From contig JAJYCQ010000038.1 in assembly GCA_021778315.1 (NCBI GenBank), positions 1-16,464 on the forward strand: a stretch of DNA of 16,464 nucleotides, read 5' to 3'. The first letter of the stretch is position 1. Every line of letters begins with the position of its first letter. Below the pieces are notes generated by a model, which was not told the origin of the DNA, did not search any database, and was given only the letters and a program-made list of their open reading frames with translations. The DNA comes from Acidobacteriota bacterium. GTDB taxonomy: Bacteria > Acidobacteriota > Terriglobia > Terriglobales > Acidobacteriaceae. The translations under genes were made by a program, and so were the position numbers. Of the stretch, positions 1 to 6,144 are shown piece by piece.

Positions 1-162
1 GATCCCTATCTCCTCGCCGCCGAACGCCTCGGCGTCGACCCTAAACACTGCCTCGTCTTCGAGGACGCCGACATCGGCATCCAGTCCGCCACCGCCGCCG
101 GCATGGCCTCCATCCGCATCGCCCAGCCTCACGAGAGGGTCCCGGCCTCCATTTCCGCCTAG
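1..162 (+). CDS. HAD-family phosphatase/phosphoglucomutase-like protein, C-terminal part
   Basis: Only the last 53 codons are in the window, in frame from base 1 to TAG at 160-162. The peptide reads DPYLLAAERLGVDP, then a hydrophobic strand ending in VFEDADIGIQSATAAGM. This is the conserved motif III/IV end of the beta-phosphoglucomutase-like HAD subfamily: an acidic Mg2+-binding pair (here ED in VFEDA) followed by a G-x-x-A-A-x-A-A-G-M helix. Such enzymes are cytosolic, Mg2+-dependent and act on sugar phosphates or similar small phosphorylated metabolites. The substrate cannot be told from this fragment. Codons strongly favour C endings (CTC, GTC, GCC), unlike the plus-strand genes downstream. 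The gene is separated by 119 bases and a promoter from rpmI, so it is probably not co-transcribed with it. Confidence 0.85.
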   Translation, partial: DPYLLAAERLGVDPKHCLVFEDADIGIQSATAAGMASIRIAQPHERVPASISA

Positions 163-211
163 CGCAACCCGAACCTTCCCTCAGTCACGCCACTTGCAGC
201 CCAAAACCCCG

Positions 212-239
212 TTGAACACGCACCAAAACATGCTATTCT
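212..239 (+). promoter_or_regulatory. sigma70-type promoter for rpmI-rplT
   Basis: A -35-like TTGAAC (212-217) and a -10-like TATTCT (234-239) are 16 bases apart. A TG one base before the -10 (TGCTATTCT) makes an extended -10. The predicted start is near 246, giving a leader of about 36 bases before rpmI. This is the best promoter match in the window. It was found by eye. Confidence 0.65.
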
Positions 240-281
240 GAATGACGTTGTCCAATAGTCAGCAACTATCAGTAGGATCCT

Positions 282-479
282 ATGCCAAAGTTGAAAACCC
301 ACTCGGGTGCCTCCAAGCGCTTCAAAAAGACCGCTTCCGGTAAGTTCAAGCGCGGTCAAACGAAGATGCGCCACATCCTGACCTCCAAAACGAACCAGAC
401 CAAGTCCAAACTTGGCCGCATCGTGATGGTCTCGAAGGCCGACACCCCGAAGGTCGCACGCATGCTTCCCTACGCGTAA
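282..479 (+). CDS. rpmI: 50S ribosomal protein L35
   Basis: This 65-residue, very basic protein begins [20 protein letters not shown] and ends in ARMLPYA, the conserved L35 pattern and usual length. L35 is a small protein of the large ribosomal subunit. AGGA at 274-277 lies 4 bases before the ATG and supports this start. It is normally encoded with L20 (rplT), and often with initiation factor IF-3 (infC) upstream. Here rplT follows after a 177-base spacer, but the upstream neighbour is a HAD phosphatase gene, so infC must lie elsewhere. A good promoter at 212-239 suggests rpmI is the first gene of the transcript. The identification is secure. Confidence 0.97.
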   Translation: MPKLKTHSGASKRFKKTASGKFKRGQTKMRHILTSKTNQTKSKLGRIVMVSKADTPKVARMLPYA

Positions 480-541
480 AGCGTACAAAGCAAGCAAGTT
501 ATTCGAATCGAGCCGCTCAAAAGGCAACGGGCCGTCCAAGC

Positions 542-615
542 GTAAAGGCCCCTGGAAGTGCGAAGCACCTCCACCGAGATTCGAAGTTGTAAGCGAGTGA
601 AGAGGCCACCTTTAC
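542..615 (+). promoter_or_regulatory. candidate structured leader between rpmI and rplT
   Basis: The 177-base rpmI-rplT spacer can fold. GTAAAGG (542-548) pairs with CCTTTAC (609-615) as a closing stem. Inside it TGGA (553-556) pairs with TCCA (570-573), then after one A-C mismatch GTGC (558-561) pairs with GCAC (565-568) around a GAA loop. A further 8-base match, TTCGAATC (502-509) with GATTCGAA (578-585), could form a competing long-range helix. L20 represses its own operon in Escherichia coli and in Bacillus through RNA structures that resemble its 23S rRNA site. A similar role here is inference only. Confidence 0.4.
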
Positions 616-656
616 CTCCAGCCGCTTAATCGAAACACGCAAACAAGGAGATCGAC

Positions 657-1040
657 ATGCCCCGTGTAAAACGGAGTACTAAGCGTAACGACCGCCGCAA
701 AAAGATTCTTAAGCGCGCCAGTGGTTACTTCCTCACCAAGTCAAAACTTTATCAAGCAGCCCAGGAAGCCGTTGAACGCGGCCTGAAGTTTGCTTACATC
801 GGCCGTAAGCAGAAGAAGCGCCAGTTCCGTTCGCTCTGGATTGTGCGTATCAATGCGGCGTGCAAACTCAATGGAATGAGCTACTCCACGTTCATCGACG
901 GCCTCAAGAAGGCTGGCATTGGGCTGGATCGCAAGGTGCTTTCCGACATTGCTGCCAACGATGCAGCGGGTTTTGCGGCGCTCGCGGTGTCGGCAAAGGA
1001 TGCTCTTGCGGCGGCCAAGAAGGCTCGCGCAACCGCGTAA
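657..1040 (+). CDS. rplT: 50S ribosomal protein L20
   Basis: This 127-residue basic protein starts [19 protein letters not shown] and has the L20 signatures [27 protein letters not shown] and the [25 protein letters not shown] tail. L20 is an assembly-initiating protein of the large subunit, and in several bacteria it also represses its own operon. A strong ribosome-binding site, AAGGAG (645-650), sits 6 bases before the ATG. The gene is about 10 residues longer than the usual 117-119; the extra length is an Ala/Lys-rich C-terminal tail ([16 protein letters not shown]). It follows rpmI on the same strand and is closed by a strong terminator, so rpmI-rplT looks like a two-gene operon. Confidence 0.97.
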   Translation: MPRVKRSTKRNDRRKKILKRASGYFLTKSKLYQAAQEAVERGLKFAYIGRKQKKRQFRSLWIVRINAACKLNGMSYSTFIDGLKKAGIGLDRKVLSDIAANDAAGFAALAVSAKDALAAAKKARATA

Positions 1041-1057
1041 ATTGCAATCAGGATGGT

Positions 1058-1094
1058 CAAAGGACGTGGCGTTTGCCACGTCCTTTGTGTTTTT
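1058..1094 (+). terminator. intrinsic terminator after rplT
   Basis: A perfect 13-bp stem (1058-1070 with 1075-1087; arm CAAAGGACGTGGC) closes a GTTT loop. It is followed at once by TGTTTTT (1088-1094). It starts 18 bases after the rplT stop and is the cleanest terminator in the window. Confidence 0.92.
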
Positions 1095-1176
1095 CGTGCA
1101 CGTTTAGTGGGGTCTTGGGCAGCAAGCCCCGTGACTGAGGGAAGGTTGGGTACACCCGCCGGTTTTTCGCGGACGC

Positions 1177-1182
1177 TACACT
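1177..1182 (+). promoter_or_regulatory. candidate -10 element directly before the deacetylase start
   Basis: TACACT lies 7 bases before the ATG at 1190, so a transcript could start at or next to the A of the start codon (leaderless). No clear -35 is visible and there is no convincing Shine-Dalgarno, only GGAA at 1183-1186. The match is weak by itself and gains some weight from the similar layout at 4729-4740. Confidence 0.35.
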
Positions 1183-1189
1183 GGAATTC

Positions 1190-2131
1190 ATGAAGATTGC
1201 TCGCTTCGCGGCGCTCCTGTCCCTGACGTTCGGCTGTGTCTCCGTGCTCGTCGCCCAGCAACCGGCTATGCCTTCTCCGCAGGGCTCGCCGGAGGTTGCG
1301 TTTACGTTTGATGACCTGCCGGCGCATGGACCTCTGCCTCCGGGTGAGTTTCGGCCGGAGCCGATCCGCTCGATTTTGAAGACGCTGAAGGCGGAACAGA
1401 TGCCTCCGGTGTATGGGTTTGTGAATGGATTCCGTACTGCTCAGTATCCCTATCAGGCGGAGCTGCTGCGGGACTGGATTGCTTCGGGGAATCCGCTGGG
1501 GAACCATACGTGGTCGCATCCGTCGCTGGATCAGACGTCGGCGAAGAAGTTTATCGCCAATATTGCTGAGGACGAGCCTCTGCTGAGCAAGGTGGATCCG
1601 GAGGGGGACTGGCACTGGTTCCGGTATCCGTATCTGCAGGAGGGGAATACGCTGGCGAAGCGGGTGGAGGTGCGGGAGTATCTGCTGGCACATCACTACA
1701 AGGTCGCGGAGGTGACGATCGACTTTGAGGATTACCTGTGGAACGATCCGTATGCGCGGTGCATGGCGAAGCACGATGACGCGGCGGTGGCGTCGCTTGA
1801 GAAGAGCTACCTGGGGGTTGCGGACGAGTACATCGGGGTGTTTCGGACGCTGTCGCAGCAGTTGTATGGGCACGATATTCCGTATGTGTTGCTGCTGCAT
1901 GTGGGGGCGTTCGATGCGAGGATGCTGCCGCAGTTGATTGCTCTGTTTCGGGAGCGCGGGTTTACGTTTGTGACGCTTCCGCAGGCGGAGGCCGATCCCG
2001 CGTATGCGTTCGATCCGAACGTGGGATACCCGGGTGGAGGGACGATGCAGGAGCTGGTGTCGAGTGTGCGGAAGGTGAACTTTCCGGATAATACGAAGCC
2101 TTATAAAGAGCTGGACAGCATGTGCCGTTGA
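1190..2131 (+). CDS. exported polysaccharide deacetylase (NodB-like, carbohydrate esterase family 4)
   Basis: This 313-residue protein has an N-terminal signal peptide (about residues 1-22, ending VLVAQQ). NodB-domain motifs follow in order: TFDD (39-42, catalytic base and metal Asp), NHTWSH (105-110, metal-binding H106 and H110), RYPY (145-148) and LLLHVG (234-239, catalytic-site His237). The family removes N- or O-acetyl groups from polysaccharides such as peptidoglycan, chitin oligomers or exopolysaccharide, using a divalent metal. The signal peptide places the enzyme in the periplasm or outside the cell. The natural substrate cannot be read from the sequence. The C-terminal region from about 265 (DPAYAFDPNVGYPGGG) lies outside the core domain. 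The gene stands alone: a terminator lies upstream and a repeat-rich spacer downstream. The start has no good Shine-Dalgarno but gives an intact signal peptide. Confidence 0.88.
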   Translation: MKIARFAALLSLTFGCVSVLVAQQPAMPSPQGSPEVAFTFDDLPAHGPLPPGEFRPEPIRSILKTLKAEQMPPVYGFVNGFRTAQYPYQAELLRDWIASGNPLGNHTWSHPSLDQTSAKKFIANIAEDEPLLSKVDPEGDWHWFRYPYLQEGNTLAKRVEVREYLLAHHYKVAEVTIDFEDYLWNDPYARCMAKHDDAAVASLEKSYLGVADEYIGVFRTLSQQLYGHDIPYVLLLHVGAFDARMLPQLIALFRERGFTFVTLPQAEADPAYAFDPNVGYPGGGTMQELVSSVRKVNFPDNTKPYKELDSMCR

Positions 2132-2558
2132 CTGGTGCTGGGGGGCAGGGAGGCGTGCGGGCAGTCAAGGCCCGGGCCTGAAGGCCCTGTAGATTCAGGG
2201 TTATTCCGGGGGCTGAAGCCCCCGGCTCCCTCCGAAGGAACGAGCAAAGACAACGGCGAAATACAGGGGTCTCTCCGCTACGCCACGCAGAAGCGCGTGG
2301 CTTCGGTCGAGAGGACGGTTGGGTGGGGCAATGCGTGTTGGTGCGAATTCAGGGAAGCTCTGCGCATGTCTCCAGCATTCCCTCAGCGGCTAAAGCCGCG
2401 TCGAACTGGCTGAACTTACGGCGGGACTAAAGTCCCGCCCCTTCAAAACGAAGACTTATGAGTGCCGCCCCTTCAAAACGAAGACTTATGCAGAGATTTC
2501 TTAGAGTCATTCTTGCGGCGGAAAATTCACGAACCTTGCGGTGTGGGCGAGGCGTCCA
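2132..2558. repeat. repeat-rich intergenic spacer with four CTRAAG-centred palindromes
   Basis: I support no gene in these 427 bases; frames open across it show no family likeness. Four short hairpins share the centre CT-(G/A)A-AG: GGGCCT/AGGCCC (2174-2187), CCGGGGGCT/AGCCCCCGG (2206-2225), GCGGCT/AGCCGC (2386-2399) and GGCGGGACT/AGTCCCGCC (2420-2439). All have a two-base GA or AA loop and fully complementary arms. A fifth hairpin has another style: CTCTC (2271-2275) with GAGAG (2309-2313), enclosing CCACGC (2283-2288) with GCGTGG (2295-2300). The pattern resembles REP-type extragenic palindromes. From memory, similar elements are scattered through acidobacterial genomes; that needs a genome search. 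Confidence 0.75.
2431..2490. repeat. 30-bp direct tandem repeat, two copies
   Basis: Positions 2431-2460 and 2461-2490 are the same 30 bases (29 of 30 identical; only the fourth base differs, C in copy 1 and G in copy 2). Each copy starts with the right arm of the palindrome at 2420-2439 (AGTCCCGCC, or AGTGCCGCC in copy 2) and ends with AAGACTTATG. This looks like a slippage or recombination duplication of a palindrome arm plus its flank. There are no spacers, so it is not a CRISPR array. Confidence 0.9.
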
Positions 2559-3326
2559 ATGGGCATGAACGCTACTGGAAATACCATTCTGATTACTGGC
2601 GGAGGCTCGGGCATTGGACGGGCTCTTGCCGAAGCACTCCACTCACAGGGCAATGAGGTCATCATCGCAGGGCGGCGCAGGGCTGCGCTGGAAGAGACGG
2701 CCGCTGCGAACCCGGGCATGAAGTTTCTTACGCTCGACATTGAAGACCCGAAGGCGATTCGCTCGTTTGCGGACCATGTGAAGTCGGAGTTTCCGGCGCT
2801 GAATGTGCTGGTGAACAATGCGGGGATCATGCGTGCGGAGAATCTGCTGGCGCAGCAGGATGACCTGGCGGATGCAGAGGCGATTGTGACGACGAACCTG
2901 CTGGGGCCGATTCGTTTGACGGCTGCGTTGTTGCCGCTGCTGAGGAAGCAGGCGCACTCGACGATCATCAATGTGTCGTCGGGGCTGGCGTTTGTTCCGC
3001 TGGCGTTGACACCGACGTATAGTGCGACAAAGGCGGCACTGCACTCGTACACGCTGTCGCTGCGGTACCAGTTGAAGGGCACGACGACGGAGGTGTTGGA
3101 GATTGTTCCTCCGTATGTGCAGACGGATTTGATGAACGGTGCCGAAGACCCTCGCGCGATGCCGTTGAAGGACTATATCGCGGAGACGGTGGAGCTGTTG
3201 AAGAGGCAGCCGACACCGGCGGAGATCTGCGTGGAGAGAGTGTATCCACTGCGGTTTGCGGACGAGAGCGGGAAGTTTGATGCGGTGTTCACGGGGTTGA
3301 ATGACGCGATGTCGGCTGGTCACTGA
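2559..3326 (+). CDS. short-chain dehydrogenase/reductase, DltE-like
   Basis: This classical SDR of 255 residues has an NAD(P)-binding TGGGSGIG (13-20), NNAG (86-89), a catalytic Ser in NVSSG (about 140-141), and Tyr154 and Lys158 in YSATK. The overall pattern (ILITGGGSGIGRALAEAL, then LVNNAGIMRAE and TNLLGPIRLTAALLPLL) matches the DltE-like group (COG3967) of cytosolic oxidoreductases of uncertain substrate. The frame is open from a GTG at 2541, but I chose the ATG at 2559 because GCGAGG (2547-2552) sits 6 bases before it and it gives a normal N terminus just ahead of the first beta strand. The ATG at 2565 is also possible. The gene stands alone, with repeats upstream and a hairpin terminator directly after the stop. 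Confidence 0.9.
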   Translation: MGMNATGNTILITGGGSGIGRALAEALHSQGNEVIIAGRRRAALEETAAANPGMKFLTLDIEDPKAIRSFADHVKSEFPALNVLVNNAGIMRAENLLAQQDDLADAEAIVTTNLLGPIRLTAALLPLLRKQAHSTIINVSSGLAFVPLALTPTYSATKAALHSYTLSLRYQLKGTTTEVLEIVPPYVQTDLMNGAEDPRAMPLKDYIAETVELLKRQPTPAEICVERVYPLRFADESGKFDAVFTGLNDAMSAGH

Positions 3327-3333
3327 GGAGGGA

Positions 3334-3368
3334 AGGGCCAGCGAAAAGGGCCAGCGGAAAGGGCCATC
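3334..3368. repeat. 13-bp tandem repeat feeding the terminator hairpin
   Basis: AGGGCCAGCGAAA (3334-3346) and AGGGCCAGCGGAA (3347-3359) are followed by a partial third unit, AGGGCCATC (3360-3368). The distal arm (3375-3389) is perfectly complementary to 3339-3353, and also pairs with 3352-3366 with one G-T pair. Two mutually exclusive hairpins are therefore possible. Confidence 0.85.
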
Positions 3369-3389
3369 TGCGGATGGCCCTTTTCGCTG
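3352..3389 (+). terminator. intrinsic terminator after the DltE-like gene, possibly bidirectional
   Basis: A 17-bp stem (3352-3368 with 3373-3389; one G-T pair) closes a TGCG loop 25 bases after the stop. A shorter core, AAAGGGCCATC with GATGGCCCTTT, is followed by further T residues (3381-3384 form TTTT), giving the A-tract/stem/T-tract layout. It lies between convergent genes and may also stop transcription coming from the esterase on the minus strand, although no T-run follows it in that direction. The 186 bases from 3390 to 3575 hold no gene that I can support. Confidence 0.8.
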
Positions 3390-3575
3390 TAAACGTTCCA
3401 ACCGGGACTTGGATGGGGCCGGACGCTGGGTTTGGTTCTGGCGCACGGAGGGATCGAGGTCGAGAGGGCATGCCGGGTGAATGATGGAAGGCTAGCCGGG
3501 AACGCGACTTGCGATGCTGGAGGTCGCTGTTGCAGGTCTTGACGTCGAGCTTCCTGCTGCAGGAGTCCTTCGGGC

Positions 3576-4631
3576 TCAGTGTCCGAGATGCTGGTCAAAG
3601 AATGCGGTGATCTCTCCGAAGGCCTCCTTGGTTTCCGGAACTCGATCGTCGAACTGATACTGTGCGTGGGACTCGCCTTCGAAGACCTCGAGTTGAGCTT
3701 CGACGCCGGCCTCGCGCAGCTTGCGGTGAACTCGCACGGTGTTGCTGAGGAGCAGATCGCGGGTGCCGGTGGTCAGGATGGCCGGAGGAAAGCCGTGCAT
3801 ATCGCCGTAGACAGGGGAGAGCAGCGGATCGCTGAGAGGGGTGCCGTGCGCGTAGACAACGGTGGCCGCGTCGCAGAAGCCGTCGCGGGATACGAGGACG
3901 TTATCGACCATTTCGTTGGTGAAGAAGGAGTCTCCGGTCTTGGTGACATCGGACATGGGGGTGCCGGGCGCGATGGCTCCGGGCACAGGGAGACCAAGCT
4001 GCTTGGCGCGGAGCATCATCTCGAGCACGAGGGCTCCCCCGGCGGAGGTGCCGAAGACGGCGATGTTTTTGGGTGCGGTGGTCTTGAGCGCTGCTTTGTA
4101 GACGGTCATGGCGTCGTCCAGCGCGCCGGGGAAGTAGGCCTCAGGGGGCATGCGGTAATCGACAGATATGACCTTGAAGTGTCCGAGGCCCGCCATCATG
4201 ATGGCCTCGGATGTGCCGGACTCGCCGGGAAAGAGGACGTAGCAGCCTCCGTGGACGTGAATGAGGAGTTTGTCGCGGTGCTCGGGGGGGATGACATCAG
4301 GCGTCACAACATAGACTCTGACGCCGTCGATGGTCTCGGGCCGCACGGAGACGTGGAGGCGCTGGCGCATCGCGGGCAGGGTCTGCATGGTCTTGGCCGC
4401 CTGGGCGTTGGCCGCCGTTCTCCATTCTTCTCCGGTCTTCCATAATTGATTCCAGGCGGGGTTGAGGGGTGCCGCGATGAGGGTTTGCATTGCCGGGCTG
4501 ACGTCGGTTGGTACGGGCAGGGTCTTCGCCGGAACCTGCCGCGGTGCATGGGCAGCGTCGTTGCTCTGCGCTGCGCTGTAGGTTACTGCGGAAGCGGTCA
4601 AGATCACCAGAAATACCTTGGGTAGGTTCAT
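3576..4631 (-). CDS. exported alpha/beta-hydrolase, hormone-sensitive-lipase-type esterase
   Basis: The 351-residue product starts with a signal peptide (MNLPKVFLVILTASAVTYSAAQ). Its hydrolase domain carries the HSL-family oxyanion motif HGG (127-129, in HVHGGCYV), the nucleophile in GTSAGG (Ser196), Asp292 in TTGTRDLLL and His322 in GESHAQY. Together these form a complete catalytic triad. The family cleaves ester bonds of short or medium acyl chains; the substrate here is unknown. The frame extends to 4685, but AAGGAG at 4638-4643 lies 6 bases before the ATG at 4631 and only 3 before the ATG at 4634, and both give an intact signal peptide. The gene is transcribed away from the DprE1-like gene and converges on the DltE-like gene. 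Cytoplasmic HSL esterases are more common, so export is notable. Confidence 0.88.
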   Translation of the reverse strand: MNLPKVFLVILTASAVTYSAAQSNDAAHAPRQVPAKTLPVPTDVSPAMQTLIAAPLNPAWNQLWKTGEEWRTAANAQAAKTMQTLPAMRQRLHVSVRPETIDGVRVYVVTPDVIPPEHRDKLLIHVHGGCYVLFPGESGTSEAIMMAGLGHFKVISVDYRMPPEAYFPGALDDAMTVYKAALKTTAPKNIAVFGTSAGGALVLEMMLRAKQLGLPVPGAIAPGTPMSDVTKTGDSFFTNEMVDNVLVSRDGFCDAATVVYAHGTPLSDPLLSPVYGDMHGFPPAILTTGTRDLLLSNTVRVHRKLREAGVEAQLEVFEGESHAQYQFDDRVPETKEAFGEITAFFDQHLGH

Positions 4632-4656
4632 CATCTTCTCCTTCGCCTGAATGGGT

Positions 4657-4685
4657 AGGATGTCGAGATAAAGGGAATGTGTCAA
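4657..4685 (-). promoter_or_regulatory. candidate promoter for the esterase gene
   Basis: On the minus strand a perfect -35 hexamer, TTGACA (4685 down to 4680), is followed after 17 bases by CATCCT (4662-4657), a weak -10 matching the consensus at three of six positions. The implied transcript would start near 4650, just ahead of the AAGGAG ribosome-binding site. The spacing is right but the -10 is poor. Confidence 0.4.
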
Positions 4686-4728
4686 GGGCGAGGCTGCGTG
4701 GTTTGTGGGGGCGGGGTGAGGGATCGAC

Positions 4729-4734
4729 TATTCT
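4729..4734 (+). promoter_or_regulatory. candidate -10 element for the DprE1-like gene, leaderless layout
   Basis: TATTCT ends exactly 6 bases before the ATG at 4741, the usual -10 to +1 distance. The transcript would then begin at the start codon itself. There is no Shine-Dalgarno in the 20 bases upstream and no clear -35. The same hexamer serves as the -10 of the rpmI promoter. Confidence 0.45.
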
Positions 4735-4740
4735 GTAGGT

Positions 4741-6144
4741 ATGCCGTCTTCTGCTGAACTTGATTTTGAGAAACCGTTGTCCGATGAAGCTAGTGAAAGG
4801 CCTGCGGGGCGGCCGCCGTTTGAATCGTGGGGGCGGTATCCGGAGTACCAGGCGGAGCTGAAGCAACTGCATTGGCAGGGAGATTTTCCCCGGGCGATCG
4901 ATGGGGTTCACCATGGCGCGCTGGCGGTGGGGATGGGGCGGAGTTATGGTGATGTCTGCCTGCTGAAAGATGGGACACTGCTGCAGACGACGGGGATGAA
5001 CCGGCTGCTGGATTTCGATGCGGCAACGGGGCTGCTGACGGCGGAGGCTGGGATTACGCTGGCGCAGATTCTGGAGTTTGCGGTGCCGCGAGGATACTTT
5101 TTGCCGGTGACTCCGGGGACGAAGTATGTGACGCTGGGCGGAGCGATTGCGAATGATATTCATGGGAAGAATCATCATCATGCCGGGACGTTCGGGCGGC
5201 ATGTGACGCAGTTTGAGCTGGTGCGGTCGGATGGGAATCATCTGCATTGCACTCCTCAGGAGAACCCGGATTATTATGCTGCGACGATTGGGGGAATGGG
5301 GCTGACGGGAGTAATTACGTGGGCGCAGTTGAGGCTGAAGCCGATTGTGAGCCGGATGATCGACTACCAGGGAATCCAGTTTCATGGGATTGATGAGTTT
5401 CTGGAGTTGACGCGGCAGGCGGAGCATATTGAGTACACGGTGAGCTGGGTGGATGTGACGTCGACGGGGAAGAATTTTTGTCGCGGGATCTTTATGCAGG
5501 GCGATCATTCGACGTTTCCGGCTCCGCTGAAGGTGTCGTCGAAGCCGAAGCTGACGTTTCCCATTGAGCTGCCAGGGTTTGCTCTGAATGGGTTGACGGT
5601 GGGGGCGTTCAACAGCGTGTTTTTCAATAAGCAGATGAAGAAGCGGGTGAGCACGCTGCAGGATTATGAGCCGTTTTTCTATCCGCTGGATGCGGTGCTG
5701 AAGTGGAACAAGATGTATGGCAAGCGGGGGCTGCTGCAGTTTCAATATGCGATTCCGTGGGAGCATGCTCGCGAGGGGACCATAGCGATTCTGCAGGCGG
5801 TGGCGAAGTCGGGGCTGGCTAGTTTTCTGGCGGTGCTGAAGGCGTTTGGCGATGTTCCTTCGCCGGGGATGATGAGTTTTCCGAAGCCGGGGATTACGCT
5901 GGCACTGGATTTTCCGATCAAGCCGGAGAAGAGCTTTGCGCTGTTCGATAGATTGGCGCAGATGACGCAGGAGTTTGGCGGGAGACTGTATCCAGCGAAG
6001 GATGCGAGGATGACGTCGCCGCAGTTTCAGGCGTTCTATCCGCAGTGGGAGAGGTTTGCGCGGTATAAGGATCCGGCGCTGACGTCGGGATTCTGGGAGC
6101 GCGTGGTGGGCGGACAGGCGGGCGTTCGCGGGAGGTCGCGATGA
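4741..6144 (+). CDS. FAD-dependent oxidoreductase, DprE1-like (decaprenylphosphoryl-ribose oxidase family)
   Basis: This 467-residue protein of the vanillyl-alcohol-oxidase/PCMH flavoprotein type has FAD-binding segments GRSYGD (66-71) and NDIHGKNHHHAG (138-149), and a C-terminal substrate domain with SWVD (235-238) and YPAKD (417-421; Lys420 matches the active-site Lys of mycobacterial DprE1). In mycobacteria DprE1 oxidises the 2' hydroxyl of decaprenylphosphoryl-beta-D-ribose, and DprE2 then reduces the ketone to give the arabinose donor for cell-wall arabinan. The next gene overlaps this one by 4 bases (ATGA) and is DprE2-like, so the pair most likely performs a comparable two-step 2'-epimerisation of a polyprenyl-phosphate sugar. 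The actual sugar in this organism is not known. No signal peptide is present. The closest alternative is a generic FAD-linked sugar-alcohol oxidase, which the IHGKNHH motif makes less likely. Confidence 0.85.
   Translation: MPSSAELDFEKPLSDEASERPAGRPPFESWGRYPEYQAELKQLHWQGDFPRAIDGVHHGALAVGMGRSYGDVCLLKDGTLLQTTGMNRLLDFDAATGLLTAEAGITLAQILEFAVPRGYFLPVTPGTKYVTLGGAIANDIHGKNHHHAGTFGRHVTQFELVRSDGNHLHCTPQENPDYYAATIGGMGLTGVITWAQLRLKPIVSRMIDYQGIQFHGIDEFLELTRQAEHIEYTVSWVDVTSTGKNFCRGIFMQGDHSTFPAPLKVSSKPKLTFPIELPGFALNGLTVGAFNSVFFNKQMKKRVSTLQDYEPFFYPLDAVLKWNKMYGKRGLLQFQYAIPWEHAREGTIAILQAVAKSGLASFLAVLKAFGDVPSPGMMSFPKPGITLALDFPIKPEKSFALFDRLAQMTQEFGGRLYPAKDARMTSPQFQAFYPQWERFARYKDPALTSGFWERVVGGQAGVRGRSR

Noticed and set aside
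2431..2490. Direct repeats as a CRISPR array
   Set aside because: There are only two copies, directly abutting with no spacer, and no cas genes nearby.
2135..2656. Small open frames across the repeat-rich spacer (2135-2413 plus, 2427-2642 minus, 2462-2656 plus)
   Set aside because: They are made mostly of palindromes and the tandem repeat, lack good starts and resemble no protein family.
3390..3575. Possible small gene between the convergent SDR and esterase genes
   Set aside because: The open frames here show no motif, no ribosome-binding site and no family likeness.
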